Origin: Collimonas arenae
GTDB lineage: Bacteria > Pseudomonadota > Gammaproteobacteria > Burkholderiales > Burkholderiaceae_D
Direction: 5' to 3'
NCBI RefSeq assembly: GCF_001584165.1
Contig: NZ_CP013233.1
Coordinates: 2,116,620-2,180,619, forward strand
DNA length: 64,000 nucleotides
The notes beneath the pieces are model-generated. The model did not search any database and was not told the origin of the DNA. It saw only the letters and a list, made by a program, of their open reading frames with translations. Positions 49,834-58,794 of this stretch are shown piece after piece; position 1 is the first letter of the stretch, and each line of letters opens with the position of its first letter. Position numbers and translations under genes: made by a program.

Positions 49834-51174
49834 GTGGCAGTGCTCGAAGCTTTGCTGATTGAAGATGAACACGCGGTGCGCGAAGCGGTAGCCCAGACCC
49901 TGGAGCTCGGCGGTTTCACTGTGCGCGCCTGCAGCAGCGTGGAGCAGGCGCAACCATGGCTGCATGCGGGATTTGCCGGCGTAATTGTCACCGATGTGCG
50001 TTTGCCGGGTCGCTCCGGCCTGGAGTTGTTGAGCCAGGTGGTGGCGCTGGATCCGGATTTGCCGGTGATCGTGGTGACCGGGCATGGCGATGTCGGCATG
50101 GCGGTCGATGCGATGCGCGCCGGCGCTTATGATTTCATCGAAAAGCCGTTCGCTGCCGAGCGCTTGATGGAAGCGGCCAACCGGGCCCAGGAAAAGCGCA
50201 GTCTGATTCTTGAGAACCGCAACCTCAAGGCGAGCTGGGCGGCGCATCCGGACATGCCGAGCCTGATCGGGCAGTCAGCCGTTATCGAGCGCGTGCGCAC
50301 CATGATCCGCAGTGTCGGGCCGACCATGGTCGATATCCTGATCAACGGCCAGACCGGCAGCGGCAAGGAAGTGGTGGCGCGTCAATTACATGTCGCCAGT
50401 GGCCGCAAGGGACCGTTTGTGGCGATCAATTGCGGTGCGCTGCCGGAGACTGTGTTCGAGAGCGAGATCTTCGGGCACGAGGCGGGCGCTTTCACCAGTG
50501 CGCAGAAGCGACGTATCGGCAAGCTGGAATATGCCAAGGGCGGCACCGTCTTCCTCGACGAAATCGAAAGCATGCCACTGACGCTGCAGGTCAAGCTGCT
50601 GCGGGTGCTGCAGGAACGCAAGCTGGAGCGGCTCGGCGGCAATGAGCCGATCGCCATCGATTGCCGTATCATCGCCGCCAGCAAGGCCGACTTGCTGCAG
50701 ATGAGCGCGCAGGGTAGTTTCCGCGAAGATCTGTATTACCGCATCGGCGTGGTCAGCATCGATCTGCCGCGCCTGATTGACCGGCGCGAAGACATCCCGC
50801 TGTTGCTGGCGCACTTCATCCAGGGGGCGGCGATCCGTTACCAGCGGCCGCTTCCGCAATGGACGATGGCACAAATGGCGCAATGGCAAACTCGCGACTG
50901 GCCAGGCAACGTCCGCGAACTGCGCAATTTCGCCGATCGGCTGGTGCTGGGCGTGGCGGAAGGCGTCAGTGATCCAGGCAAGGCAGGTGTCGATGCGCTG
51001 GCGGGAGAGATGTCGCTGCCACAGCAGATCGATGCCTACGAACGCATGCTGATTGCGGAAATGCTCACCGCCAGCAACGGTAATGTCGCTGCCGCCGCAG
51101 ACCTCTTGGGCGTGCCCAGGAAGACCCTGTATGACAAGATCAAGAAATACCAGTTGGCGGTCGGCAAAGCATAA
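49834..51174 (+). CDS. DctD/MifR-type sigma-54 response regulator, GTG start
   Basis: Activator of 446 aa. Receiver domain (residues 1-120; LLIEDEHAVREA, phospho-acceptor in VIVTDVRLPGRSG, then DFIEKPF), AAA+ domain (about 140-380; NGQTGSGKEVVARQLH Walker A, GGTVFLDEIESM Walker B) and a Fis-type helix-turn-helix (NVAAAADLLGVPRKTLYDKIKKY). The sigma-54 contact loop reads GAFTSA instead of GAFTGA. The start is GTG 49834, fixed by AAGGAG six bases upstream; the earlier GTG at 49795 overlaps the kinase gene. It should drive kgtP from the promoter at 46318. Confidence 0.92.
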   Translation: MAVLEALLIEDEHAVREAVAQTLELGGFTVRACSSVEQAQPWLHAGFAGVIVTDVRLPGRSGLELLSQVVALDPDLPVIVVTGHGDVGMAVDAMRAGAYDFIEKPFAAERLMEAANRAQEKRSLILENRNLKASWAAHPDMPSLIGQSAVIERVRTMIRSVGPTMVDILINGQTGSGKEVVARQLHVASGRKGPFVAINCGALPETVFESEIFGHEAGAFTSAQKRRIGKLEYAKGGTVFLDEIESMPLTLQVKLLRVLQERKLERLGGNEPIAIDCRIIAASKADLLQMSAQGSFREDLYYRIGVVSIDLPRLIDRREDIPLLLAHFIQGAAIRYQRPLPQWTMAQMAQWQTRDWPGNVRELRNFADRLVLGVAEGVSDPGKAGVDALAGEMSLPQQIDAYERMLIAEMLTASNGNVAAAADLLGVPRKTLYDKIKKYQLAVGKA

Positions 51175-51247
51175 AGACAGCCTATAATATTTGTCCCTTG
51201 CATATCTGCTATCAGGATTGCCATCAAGCCGTATTGCGCCTACTACG

Positions 51248-52485
51248 ATGTCATTGACCGCCAGCATTGAAAGCATTTACCGTAGCGAATCGCGTCGCGT
51301 TTTCGCGACCTTGATTCGCCTGCTCGGCGACTTCGACCTCGCCGAAGAGGCGCTGCAGGATGCCTTCAAGGTAGCGATCGAACAATGGCCGCGCGATGGC
51401 ATTCCTGCCAATCCTGTTGCATGGTTGGTGTCGGCAGGGCGTTTCAAGGCGATCGACGGCATACGCCGGCGCGCCAGGTTTACCCCGTATGACGATGTAG
51501 CCGATACGATCGAGTCCATTCCGGATGGAGGAGCCGCGCTGGATGACGAACGCGAACATGTCGAGGACGACCGGCTGCGTCTGATTTTTACCTGTTGCCA
51601 TCCGTCGCTGGCGCCTGATGCGCAGGTGGCGCTGACGCTGCGCGAAGTCTGCGGCCTCACCACCGAAGAAATCGCACACGCTTTTCTCACCCCGGCGCCG
51701 ACATTGGCGCAACGTATCGTGCGCGCCAAATCAAAGATCCGCGATGCCCGTATTCCATATCAGGTCCCCGGGCGCGACGAATTGCCTGCGCGCCTGGAAA
51801 GCGTGTTGCGCGTCATCTATCTGGTATTCAATGAAGGCTATTCGGCGTCATCAGGGGCGTCGTTGACGCGTCATGACTTGTCGCAAGAGGCGATTCGCGT
51901 CACGCGTCTGCTGATGCAGTTGCTGCCAGAACCGGAAGTGATGGGCTTGCTGGCGCTGATGCTGCTGCACGAGTCGCGGCGTCAGGCGCGCACTGCCGCC
52001 AACGGCGACCTGATCCCGCTTGATGAGCAGGACCGCAGTTTGTGGGCCGCGAACAGATTGCTGAAGGTGCTGCGTTGATCGGGCAAGCCCTGTCGTCTGG
52101 CCGCTTCGGCATGTATTCGCTGCAAGCGGCGATTTCTGCCGTGCATGCCGCCGCGCCAAATGCCGACGCCACCGATTGGGCGCAGATTGTCGGGCTATAC
52201 GACGCACTATTACGCTTGCAGCCGTCGCCGGTAATTGAATTGAACCGTGCGGTCGCCGTAGCCATGCATCAAGGCCCACAAGCCGGACTGACGGTGGTCA
52301 ATGCTTTGATCGCCGACGGTCAATTACAGAATTATCACCTTGCCCACGCGGCCAAAGCCGACTTGCATCGCCGCCTTGGTCATTTCGCCGAAGCGCGCGT
52401 CGCTTATGCAAAAGCGCTGGAGTTGACCCAGCAGGAGCCGGAACGTCGTTTTTTGCAACGCCGCCTGGGCGAGTTGCCGCATTAG
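51248..52485 (+). CDS. ECF42-type RNA polymerase sigma factor with C-terminal TPR-like extension, one frameshift as read
   Basis: Sigma-70 family factor of 412 aa after repair. Region 2 (LIRLLGDFDLAEEALQDAFKVAIEQWP), then region 4 (LREVCGLTTEEIAHAFLTPAPTLAQRIVRAKSKIR). The long C-terminal domain (about 200-412; YLVFNEGYSASSG, VIELNRAVAVAM, LHRRLGHFAEARVAYAKALEL) is the ECF42/SigJ-like hallmark and replaces an anti-sigma factor. The frame breaks near 52049 (GGG for GGGG; restored LWGREQIAEGAAL). The DGPF-domain gene that follows is the known partner of this sigma group. Confidence 0.88.
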
Positions 52486-52513
52486 CCGCCATAGCAAAAA
52501 TTTTTTTCCTTCA

Positions 52514-52540
52514 TGTCGATTGTGGTGTTCGCTGCTCGAC
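52514..52540 (+). promoter_or_regulatory. Candidate ECF42 promoter before the DGPF operon
   Basis: TGTCGA (52514-52519) and CGAC (52537-52540) are 17 bp apart, about 77 bp before the DGPF gene. TGTCGA is the -35 sequence I recall for ECF42-dependent promoters; the -10 part is less certain. The place, directly between sigma gene and target operon, suits self-contained regulation. Confidence 0.45.
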
Positions 52541-52616
52541 TAATTCTTGCCAATGCATTCATATCAGCCTTGGCGCCCGACGTGCTGCTTATATTTACTG
52601 CCAACAGGAGATCTTC

Positions 52617-52979
52617 ATGAACTATCTGTGCCTAGTCTATCTCGCGCAAGACAAACTCAACGCCTGCCCAGACAACGTTTGCCATGGCTACCGCGAAGAA
52701 TTGCGCGCAAGTGGCCATTATGTCGCCAGCCGGGCGCTACAGCCGGTTGACACCGCCACTACCGTACGGGTCCGCAATGGACAAACGACGCTGACGGACG
52801 GGCCGTTTGCCGAAACCAAGGAGCAACTTGCAGGGTTTTACATGATCGAAGCAAAGGATTTGAATGAAGCGATCCACTGGGCTTCGAAGATTCCGCCAGC
52901 GCGCTTTGGCAGCATAGAAGTACGGCCGGTCCGCGAACTTGATCTTGCCAATCTTGTATCCAGCGTGGATGCGATCTGA
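52617..52979 (+). CDS. DGPF/YCII-domain protein
   Basis: A 120-aa cytosolic protein of the YCII-related family with the DGPF signature (LTDGPFAETKEQLAGFYMIEAKD). Each ECF42 sigma factor is typically flanked by such proteins, and the DGPF gene is the main target of that sigma group. The biochemical role is unknown; the ferredoxin-like fold suggests a small enzyme or ligand binder. ACAGGAG precedes the ATG. It is the first gene of a four-gene run in the same direction with 30-55 bp gaps. Confidence 0.9.
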   Translation: MNYLCLVYLAQDKLNACPDNVCHGYREELRASGHYVASRALQPVDTATTVRVRNGQTTLTDGPFAETKEQLAGFYMIEAKDLNEAIHWASKIPPARFGSIEVRPVRELDLANLVSSVDAI

Positions 52980-53009
52980 GCCGAAACTTGCATTCGAAAG
53001 GAAAGCGCC

Positions 53010-53408
53010 ATGCACAAGCAAATTTTTGTCAACTTGCCAGTCAAGAACCTGCCCAAGTCAATGAGTTTCTTCAAGGAGCTCGGGTATAGCTTTGACGTGA
53101 AATTCACCAACGAGCAGGCGGCCTGCATGATTCTTGGTGAAAACCTCCATGTCATGCTGCTGACGGAAAATTTCTTCCAAGGCTTTACATCCAAGCCGAT
53201 CAGCGACGCCACCAAACAAAGCGAAGTGCTGGTCTGTGTTTCCTGCGATAGCCGGGCGCAGGTTGATAACCTGGTTGCAAAAGCGAGCGCTGGCGGAGCC
53301 ACAACGCCGCGCCCGTCGCAGGATCATGGCTTCATGTATGGCCACGGATTCCACGATCTGGATGGACATATCTGGGAGTTTGTTTATATGGAGCCACAAT
53401 CGACTTGA
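53010..53408 (+). CDS. VOC (glyoxalase/bleomycin-resistance-like) protein
   Basis: A 132-aa member of the vicinal-oxygen-chelate superfamily (MHKQIFVNLPVKNLPKSMSFFKELGYSF at the start, DLDGHIWEFVYMEP at the end with the metal-binding Glu). AAAGGAAAG precedes the ATG. The subgroup is close to glyoxalase-like proteins of unknown substrate. It lies 30 bp after the DGPF gene and is likely part of the ECF42 regulon. Confidence 0.88.
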   Translation: MHKQIFVNLPVKNLPKSMSFFKELGYSFDVKFTNEQAACMILGENLHVMLLTENFFQGFTSKPISDATKQSEVLVCVSCDSRAQVDNLVAKASAGGATTPRPSQDHGFMYGHGFHDLDGHIWEFVYMEPQST

Positions 53409-53462
53409 GGCGGCCTGATCAAGATGCCGGATTGAAATGTACTCTAATAAAGGAGATCTCCC

Positions 53463-53810
53463 ATGAAATACCAAGGCAGTTGCCACTGCGGCAAGATTGC
53501 ATTTGAAGTAGAGGGCGAACTGAACGGCGCGATGGCATGCAATTGTTCGATCTGCTCGCGCAAGGGCTCGTTAATGTGGTTTGTTCCTCGCGACAATCTC
53601 CATATGCTGACAGACGAAGGTGATATCAGTGAATACACCTTCAACAAGCACGTCATCAAGCATCGTTTTTGCCGCACCTGCGGCATCCATCCGTACGGCG
53701 AGGGTGTCGACCCGAAAGGCAACCGGGTCGCCGCCATCAATATTCGCTGCCTTGAGGGAGTCGACCTGGCAGCCATTCCGGTTACGCATTACGACGGGCG
53801 TTCATTGTGA
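53463..53810 (+). CDS. GFA-family (glutathione-dependent formaldehyde-activating-like) protein
   Basis: A 115-aa zinc protein of the GFA/CENP-V family. Cysteine ligands appear as GSCHCGKI, CNCSICSRKG and CRTCGIHPYG. The namesake reaction adds glutathione to formaldehyde, but most family members have unknown substrates. AAAGGAGA precedes the ATG. Third gene of the DGPF operon. Confidence 0.9.
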   Translation: MKYQGSCHCGKIAFEVEGELNGAMACNCSICSRKGSLMWFVPRDNLHMLTDEGDISEYTFNKHVIKHRFCRTCGIHPYGEGVDPKGNRVAAINIRCLEGVDLAAIPVTHYDGRSL

Positions 53811-53855
53811 ATGCTGCCGCTCGTAGGCGAAGTTAACTGACGAGAGGAGAGCAAG

Positions 53856-54329
53856 ATGCAAAAAATTACACCATTCCTTTGGTTCGACGGCAAGGCAGAG
53901 GAGGCGATGAATTTTTACACTGCCATTTTCAAGAAATCCAAGGTTGGCAATGTCATGCGCTATGGCGATGCCGGCCCTGGACCGAAGGACGCTGTCATGT
54001 CGGCAACTTTTGAACTCGAAGGCCAGGAATTCATTGCATTGAACGGTGGGCCGCAATTCAGCTTTACGCCGGCGATTTCTTTTTTTGTAAATTGCGAGAC
54101 GCAGGAAGAAGTCGATGAGCTGTGGGATAAGCTTTCCCAAGGCGGCGAAGCGCAAGGGTGTGGCTGGATGAGAGATAAATATGGCTTGTCATGGCAGATC
54201 ATCCCCTCGATTCTGGGGCGCTTGCTGCAGGACAAGGATGCCACCAAGTCGCAGCGCGTGATGCAGGCCATGCTGAAAATGGTCAAGATCGACATCCAGC
54301 TTTTGCAACAAGCATACGAGCAACAATAA
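53856..54329 (+). CDS. PhnB-like VOC-family protein
   Basis: A 157-aa protein of the PhnB / 3-demethylubiquinone-methyltransferase-like VOC group (ITPFLWFDGKAEEAMNFYTAIFKKSKV; GCGWMRDKYGLSWQIIPSILGRLL). No methyltransferase motif is present, so the methyltransferase name found in databases is misleading. GAGGAGAG precedes the ATG. Fourth and last gene of the DGPF operon. Confidence 0.88.
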   Translation: MQKITPFLWFDGKAEEAMNFYTAIFKKSKVGNVMRYGDAGPGPKDAVMSATFELEGQEFIALNGGPQFSFTPAISFFVNCETQEEVDELWDKLSQGGEAQGCGWMRDKYGLSWQIIPSILGRLLQDKDATKSQRVMQAMLKMVKIDIQLLQQAYEQQ

Positions 54330-54501
54330 TAGGGTGATAGGACGGCCCGAATGGCAGCGTTGGCAATGCGTCAAGCTGTACTGCTGCATTCGTGTCGTTC
54401 CGATAACGATAAGAAGCGCCACTCTATTTCTGAGTTGTTACAAAAGGATATTCCGCTGGACAACATCGTTTGAATCATTATCATTGGCATCTTTTTCAAA
54501 T

Positions 54502-55656
54502 ATGGATGCAACAATGAGCGGTTCATCAGCGCTGCATAGCTCATCTCATTCTCCGGATCACCATCGCAATTTTCAATTTGGCTTTATCGATCTGCTCAAA
54601 CTGATCGCTGCGCAATTAATTGTCCTGCATCATCTCGCTTTCTATGGGCCGATGTCCGATCACGTGCGCCCGATCGCGCCGACGCTGATCGACTGGCTCG
54701 ATTCCTATGCGCGCATTGCCGTCCAGGTGTTCCTGGTGATTGGCGGCTTCCTGGCCGCGAAGTCGTTGTCGCCGCAGGGGACATCAACAGTTGCCGACCC
54801 GTTGCGGGTCATGTGGCGGCGCTACATGAAGCTGGTGCCGCCTTTCCTGATGGCGACCGTGCTGGCAGTCGGTGCCTCAGCCTGGGCCTCCCTGTGGATG
54901 ACGCATTACTCGATTTCGGCAATGCCGACTGCATTGCAACTGGCTGCCCATGCGCTGTTGCTGCATTCGATACTGGGTTATGAGTCGATCTCGGCTGGCG
55001 CATGGTACGTCGCCATCGATTTCCAGTTATATGCATTGCTGACCATGCTGCTGTGGCTGACCGGTGGTATCGCCCGTCGTGGCGCCATGCCTTGGCTGGC
55101 GCCGTTGCTGGTGGTGGCCGGGATCAGCGCATCGCTGCTGTATTTCAATCGCAACGCCGCTTGGGATGCCTGGGCGCCATATTTCTTCGGCAGTTACGGC
55201 CTCGGCGTGATCGCCTGGTGGGCACGCGACTTGAGTCGCCGACCGGGCGTGGTAGCGTTGCTGATCGCGGCGCTACTGGTGCCGACCGTGTATGCGTTGA
55301 CGATCGATTTTCGTAGTCGGATCGCCGTTGCCCTGGTTGTCGCTTGCGCGTTGGTGTTGGTGAGCCGACACGGCATGCTGCTGTCGCGCCAGCGTTTTGC
55401 GTGGATCCGCAGTTTCGGACGCATCTCATACTCGATATTCCTGGTGCATTTCCCGGTTTGCCTGTTGGTCAATGCCGCTTTCGTCCGCTTTGTACCGGCT
55501 CGCCCACTGTTGCAAGCCGGCGGCATGGTGTTGGCCTGGGCTGCCAGTCTGCTCGCCGGGGCAATCTTCTATCGTTTTGTAGAGATACCGTTGAGTCGCC
55601 TCTCGACCCGCGCTTCAGCGCAGGGGCTGGCGTTACAAGTCCCTGCTGCTGCGTGA
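54502..55656 (+). CDS. Acyltransferase 3 (OafA/YrhL-type) membrane protein
   Basis: Multi-pass inner-membrane O-acyltransferase of 384 aa. The N-terminus GFIDLLKLIAAQLIVLHHLAFYGP contains the catalytic-type His pair, and RYMKLVPPF is the conserved R-rich segment after it. About ten hydrophobic helices follow. Such enzymes acetylate or succinylate cell-surface glycans, antibiotics or lipids; the acceptor here is unknown. The first good ATG is 54502, without a strong Shine-Dalgarno. It is convergent with the MFS gene, 13 bp apart. Confidence 0.85.
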   Translation: MDATMSGSSALHSSSHSPDHHRNFQFGFIDLLKLIAAQLIVLHHLAFYGPMSDHVRPIAPTLIDWLDSYARIAVQVFLVIGGFLAAKSLSPQGTSTVADPLRVMWRRYMKLVPPFLMATVLAVGASAWASLWMTHYSISAMPTALQLAAHALLLHSILGYESISAGAWYVAIDFQLYALLTMLLWLTGGIARRGAMPWLAPLLVVAGISASLLYFNRNAAWDAWAPYFFGSYGLGVIAWWARDLSRRPGVVALLIAALLVPTVYALTIDFRSRIAVALVVACALVLVSRHGMLLSRQRFAWIRSFGRISYSIFLVHFPVCLLVNAAFVRFVPARPLLQAGGMVLAWAASLLAGAIFYRFVEIPLSRLSTRASAQGLALQVPAAA

Positions 55657-55669
55657 TAGCGGCGAACGG

Positions 55670-56959
55670 TCAGGATACGTTTTCCGTTTCCAGGGCCTTG
55701 GTTGCCGGTGTTGTCATTGCGCGTTGCCGGCGCTGGCGCCGGAAATGCAGGAAGGCCAGGATCAGCGCAGCGAACTGCAGCAATGCGCAAAAATAAAACG
55801 GTGCGCCGATACGCCAGTCGCCGGCTGGCAAATGCGATACGACGCCCAATAGCGGGGCGCCGATGATCGGAGCGATCACCGCCATCAGGCTGTTGAGCGA
55901 GCTGACGGCACCAAGCGCCTGACCTTGGTTGTGCGAGTCGACTGCGCCGGAAATGATGCTCTGGATCGACGCATTGACTGTCGAGCCGAAGATGTTGGCG
56001 AAAATGATCGCGTACATCATCCAACCCTGGCTGGCAACTCCCCATAAAAGATATGCAGCCGTCGAGGAAACCAGGCCGATCACGGCCAGCCGTTGCGGGC
56101 TGAAGCGCTTCAACAGCGGTCCCAGCAATACCCCTTGCACCAGCACCGACATGATGCCGACCGCCGCTAGAGATTGGCCGTTCTGTTGCGGACCCCAGCC
56201 GAACTTGAATGTGGTGTACAGCACCCAGGTGGTGAACAACATGAACTGCGCCAGGCCGCTGCAGCCAATCACGGCGATCAAAGGTCCGATTGATTTGAGA
56301 CGCGACAACGCGCGTAGCGATGCCAGCGGATTGGCTGTCTTCCAGTTGAAAGCGCGGCGTCGTTCTAGCGGCAGCGATTCGGGCAGCACAAAATAGCCGT
56401 ACATCAGGTTGATCAACGCCAGACTGCCGGCAACAATGAATGGCAAGCGCAGGTTGATGGCACCTAGCAAGCCACCCATCACCGGCCCGACGATAAAGCC
56501 GACACCGAACATCGCGCCCAGCATACCGAAACGCTTGACGCGTTGCTCAGGCGCCGTGATGTCGGCGACATAGGCATTGCATACCGCCGCATTCGACTGC
56601 ATCGCTCCACCGATCAGGCGCACCACGATCAGCATCCATAGTGCAGTTGAAAATGCGGTCGCGAAGAAATTCAGCGCCAGCCCGCAAAATCCCAGCAACA
56701 AGACCGGTCGGCGACCGTATTTGTCGGACAACGCACCAAGAATCGGCGAACCAAAGAAATTGGCCAGGCCGAAGGCAAAGGCGACGGCGCCATACCAGAA
56801 AGCCTGATCGGCTTGCGAGCCGGTGAATTTCCCGACCAGCACCGGCAGTACCGGAATAATCAGGCCGATCGAAATCATGTCGATCAGTACGGTCAGCATG
56901 ATGAAGGGCATCGCGGCAGCCCGAGGTTGTGTTTGCGCAGGAGAAGGGGTGTTCGTCAC
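55670..56959 (-). CDS. TetA-like MFS drug exporter (DHA1)
   Basis: Drug:proton antiporter of 429 aa, 12 membrane segments. Motif A is exact for the TetA group (GALSDKYGRRPVLLLGF), and IVVRLIGGAMQSNAAVCNAYVADIT and FGVGFIVGPVMGGLLG follow. No TetR-type repressor lies beside it, so it is probably a chromosomal housekeeping exporter rather than an acquired tetracycline determinant. The gene is intact. Confidence 0.87.
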   Translation of the reverse strand: MTNTPSPAQTQPRAAAMPFIMLTVLIDMISIGLIIPVLPVLVGKFTGSQADQAFWYGAVAFAFGLANFFGSPILGALSDKYGRRPVLLLGFCGLALNFFATAFSTALWMLIVVRLIGGAMQSNAAVCNAYVADITAPEQRVKRFGMLGAMFGVGFIVGPVMGGLLGAINLRLPFIVAGSLALINLMYGYFVLPESLPLERRRAFNWKTANPLASLRALSRLKSIGPLIAVIGCSGLAQFMLFTTWVLYTTFKFGWGPQQNGQSLAAVGIMSVLVQGVLLGPLLKRFSPQRLAVIGLVSSTAAYLLWGVASQGWMMYAIIFANIFGSTVNASIQSIISGAVDSHNQGQALGAVSSLNSLMAVIAPIIGAPLLGVVSHLPAGDWRIGAPFYFCALLQFAALILAFLHFRRQRRQRAMTTPATKALETENVS

Positions 56960-57464
56960 GCGAGATCGCTCCGGTTGGTATTGTTATTTTCCGTTGGTAA
57001 CGGCAAGTCGGAAGTTGCCTGTTCATCAAACGCCATGATATCTAAATATGTTTTGTATGGATTGCGCCTTGCGGCAGATCAAGCACGAGATCCGCGCATC
57101 TGCTTATTTTCTCAGTTCCAATCCCAGGCCATGGCCCGCCATTTCGAGGATTGATGGATTCTATATCCGATCGGAGATGATGCGGCGCGCAGCATTAAAT
57201 GGAAAAGGAGATTCGGCGGTGTTTTTAGGCCATCTCGCACAGCTTTTCTTTGGAAGAAATGCTCTATTTTCACCTGTCGCCATAGTCGATCCTCGCCGCG
57301 CCTGCTGGCAAGCCATTCTCCAATTTTCAGGCGTCATGTTGCGCTGCAAAATAAGTGGCGCGCAATCAAATTAAGGTTCAGAATAATCTTGTCTTCGGCG
57401 AATTTGTCGCGTGGTAGGCGGCATCGTCCGCTGGACATTTATCGTCGAAAAAAAGGAAGAGCGT
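56960..57464. other. 505-bp intergenic stretch, nothing assigned
   Basis: The region between the divergent MFS and triple-YbjQ genes has only short ORFs on both strands (108 aa at most) without Shine-Dalgarno sites or family features. I regard it as control DNA; I see no clear operator or repeat. Confidence 0.4.
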
Positions 57465-58589
57465 ATGGCAAAAGTAACGGGTTTATCCGGAAATGAAATT
57501 TTCTGCTTGGCGCTAAAGAATTATTCGGCAGGCGAAATTGTCGTCGGCAATAGCGTCAATTCCATGGGTTTCCTCGGCGGCATAGGCGCCGGCTTGAAGA
57601 ACATGCTGGGCGGAGAAATAACCCAGGTCACCGCCGCCATCCACGAAGGGCGCGCCAACGCCTTCGAGCGCATGAGCAAGGAAGCCTTGCAGCATGGCGC
57701 TTCGGGGGTAGCGGGTGTGACCAGCGAGTTACGTTCGTTCAGTGGCAGTACCGAATTTCTGTTCGTCGGTTCCTGCGTCCATGCGCGCGATATGTCGGGG
57801 CGATTCTTCACGACGGCGGGCGATGCACAGGAACTGTATTGCCACATGGATGCCGGCTATGAGCCGATCCAGCACGCTTTCGGCAATATTGCCTATTCGA
57901 TGGGCGTCGGCGGCGGCCTGATTGGCTCGCTCAAGACCCTGGTCCGAGGCGAGATTCCTGAATACAGCAATATATTCAATACGACCCGCCACAAAGCGCT
58001 TGACCGGCTGGTGGCGCAGGCCAAGGCCGACAAGGCGAATGCGGTGGTTGGAATTCGCACCACCATCTTGCCGTGGATGGGCACGCATGAAATGCTGATG
58101 ACGGGAACCGCATCGCGGCACGCTGCATTGCCAGCTGGCGCCGACGGCAATCCCGTCACCAGCGATCTTACCGGTGAAGAATTGTGGGCCATGACCAGCC
58201 TGGGTTATGCGCCGGTCAAGCTGCTGATGTCGACTTCCATTTATTCGCTGGGTGTGGTGGGCGGGTTCATGGCGGCGTTCAAATCGTTTACCAAAGGCGA
58301 AATCAGCGACCTGACCACGCTCATCCACGATGCGCGGGAGATCGCGATCGAGCGTTTGAAAAGCGAGGCGGATGCGCTCAATGCGGAAGAGGTGGTCGGC
58401 GTGAAGACGTATATCGCAGAGATCGGCAATGGGCTGGTCGAGTTCATGGCAATCGGAACTGCAGTCACGAAAATGCCGGGCTTTGCGGTCAAGACGCCCA
58501 CTCTGCCGGCGCAGGCAATTATCCGCGACAAGGACACCTGGATCGATGGTGATTTCGGGTTTTCCCTGGATCGCAACGGGAACGGTTGA
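57465..58589 (+). CDS. Protein with three tandem YbjQ/UPF0145 domains
   Basis: A 374-aa cytosolic protein built from three copies of the YbjQ_1 (UPF0145, putative heavy-metal-binding) fold: residues about 5-115, 120-225 and 235-345. Each repeat keeps the same frame of motifs: VVGNSVNSMGFLGGIGAGLKNMLGGEI, YSMGVGGGLIGSLKTLVRGEI and YSLGVVGGFMAAFKSFTKGEI, followed by a helix and a GV/VVGV strand. Single-domain YbjQ proteins form ring-like oligomers, so a triple chain is a notable variant. GGAAGAG precedes ATG 57465. It is followed by the flotillin-like gene on the same strand, 205 bp away. Confidence 0.85.
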   Translation: MAKVTGLSGNEIFCLALKNYSAGEIVVGNSVNSMGFLGGIGAGLKNMLGGEITQVTAAIHEGRANAFERMSKEALQHGASGVAGVTSELRSFSGSTEFLFVGSCVHARDMSGRFFTTAGDAQELYCHMDAGYEPIQHAFGNIAYSMGVGGGLIGSLKTLVRGEIPEYSNIFNTTRHKALDRLVAQAKADKANAVVGIRTTILPWMGTHEMLMTGTASRHAALPAGADGNPVTSDLTGEELWAMTSLGYAPVKLLMSTSIYSLGVVGGFMAAFKSFTKGEISDLTTLIHDAREIAIERLKSEADALNAEEVVGVKTYIAEIGNGLVEFMAIGTAVTKMPGFAVKTPTLPAQAIIRDKDTWIDGDFGFSLDRNGNG

Positions 58590-58794
58590 CCTGGTCCATT
58601 CAATTCGCTAACAAAGAAAGGCAGGGCAGATATCGATCCATCGCTGATGGATGCATTCATGCCGCTCGCAGAAAATGGATCAAACGGATCATCAAGGGAC
58701 GATCCGGCTTTCTGGTGTGGCATCGGCAGCAAACGTAATTATAGAAATCCGTTCGGAAGAAAAGTTGTCTTTCATAATAAAAGAAAGAAAAGAT

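Noticed and set aside
53856..54329. 3-demethylubiquinone 3-methyltransferase
   Set aside because: The protein is a 157-aa VOC-family chain without any SAM-binding motif; the name is a common database error.
57048..57374. 108-codon plus-strand frame before the triple-YbjQ gene
   Set aside because: No Shine-Dalgarno, atypical composition for this genome, no known family.
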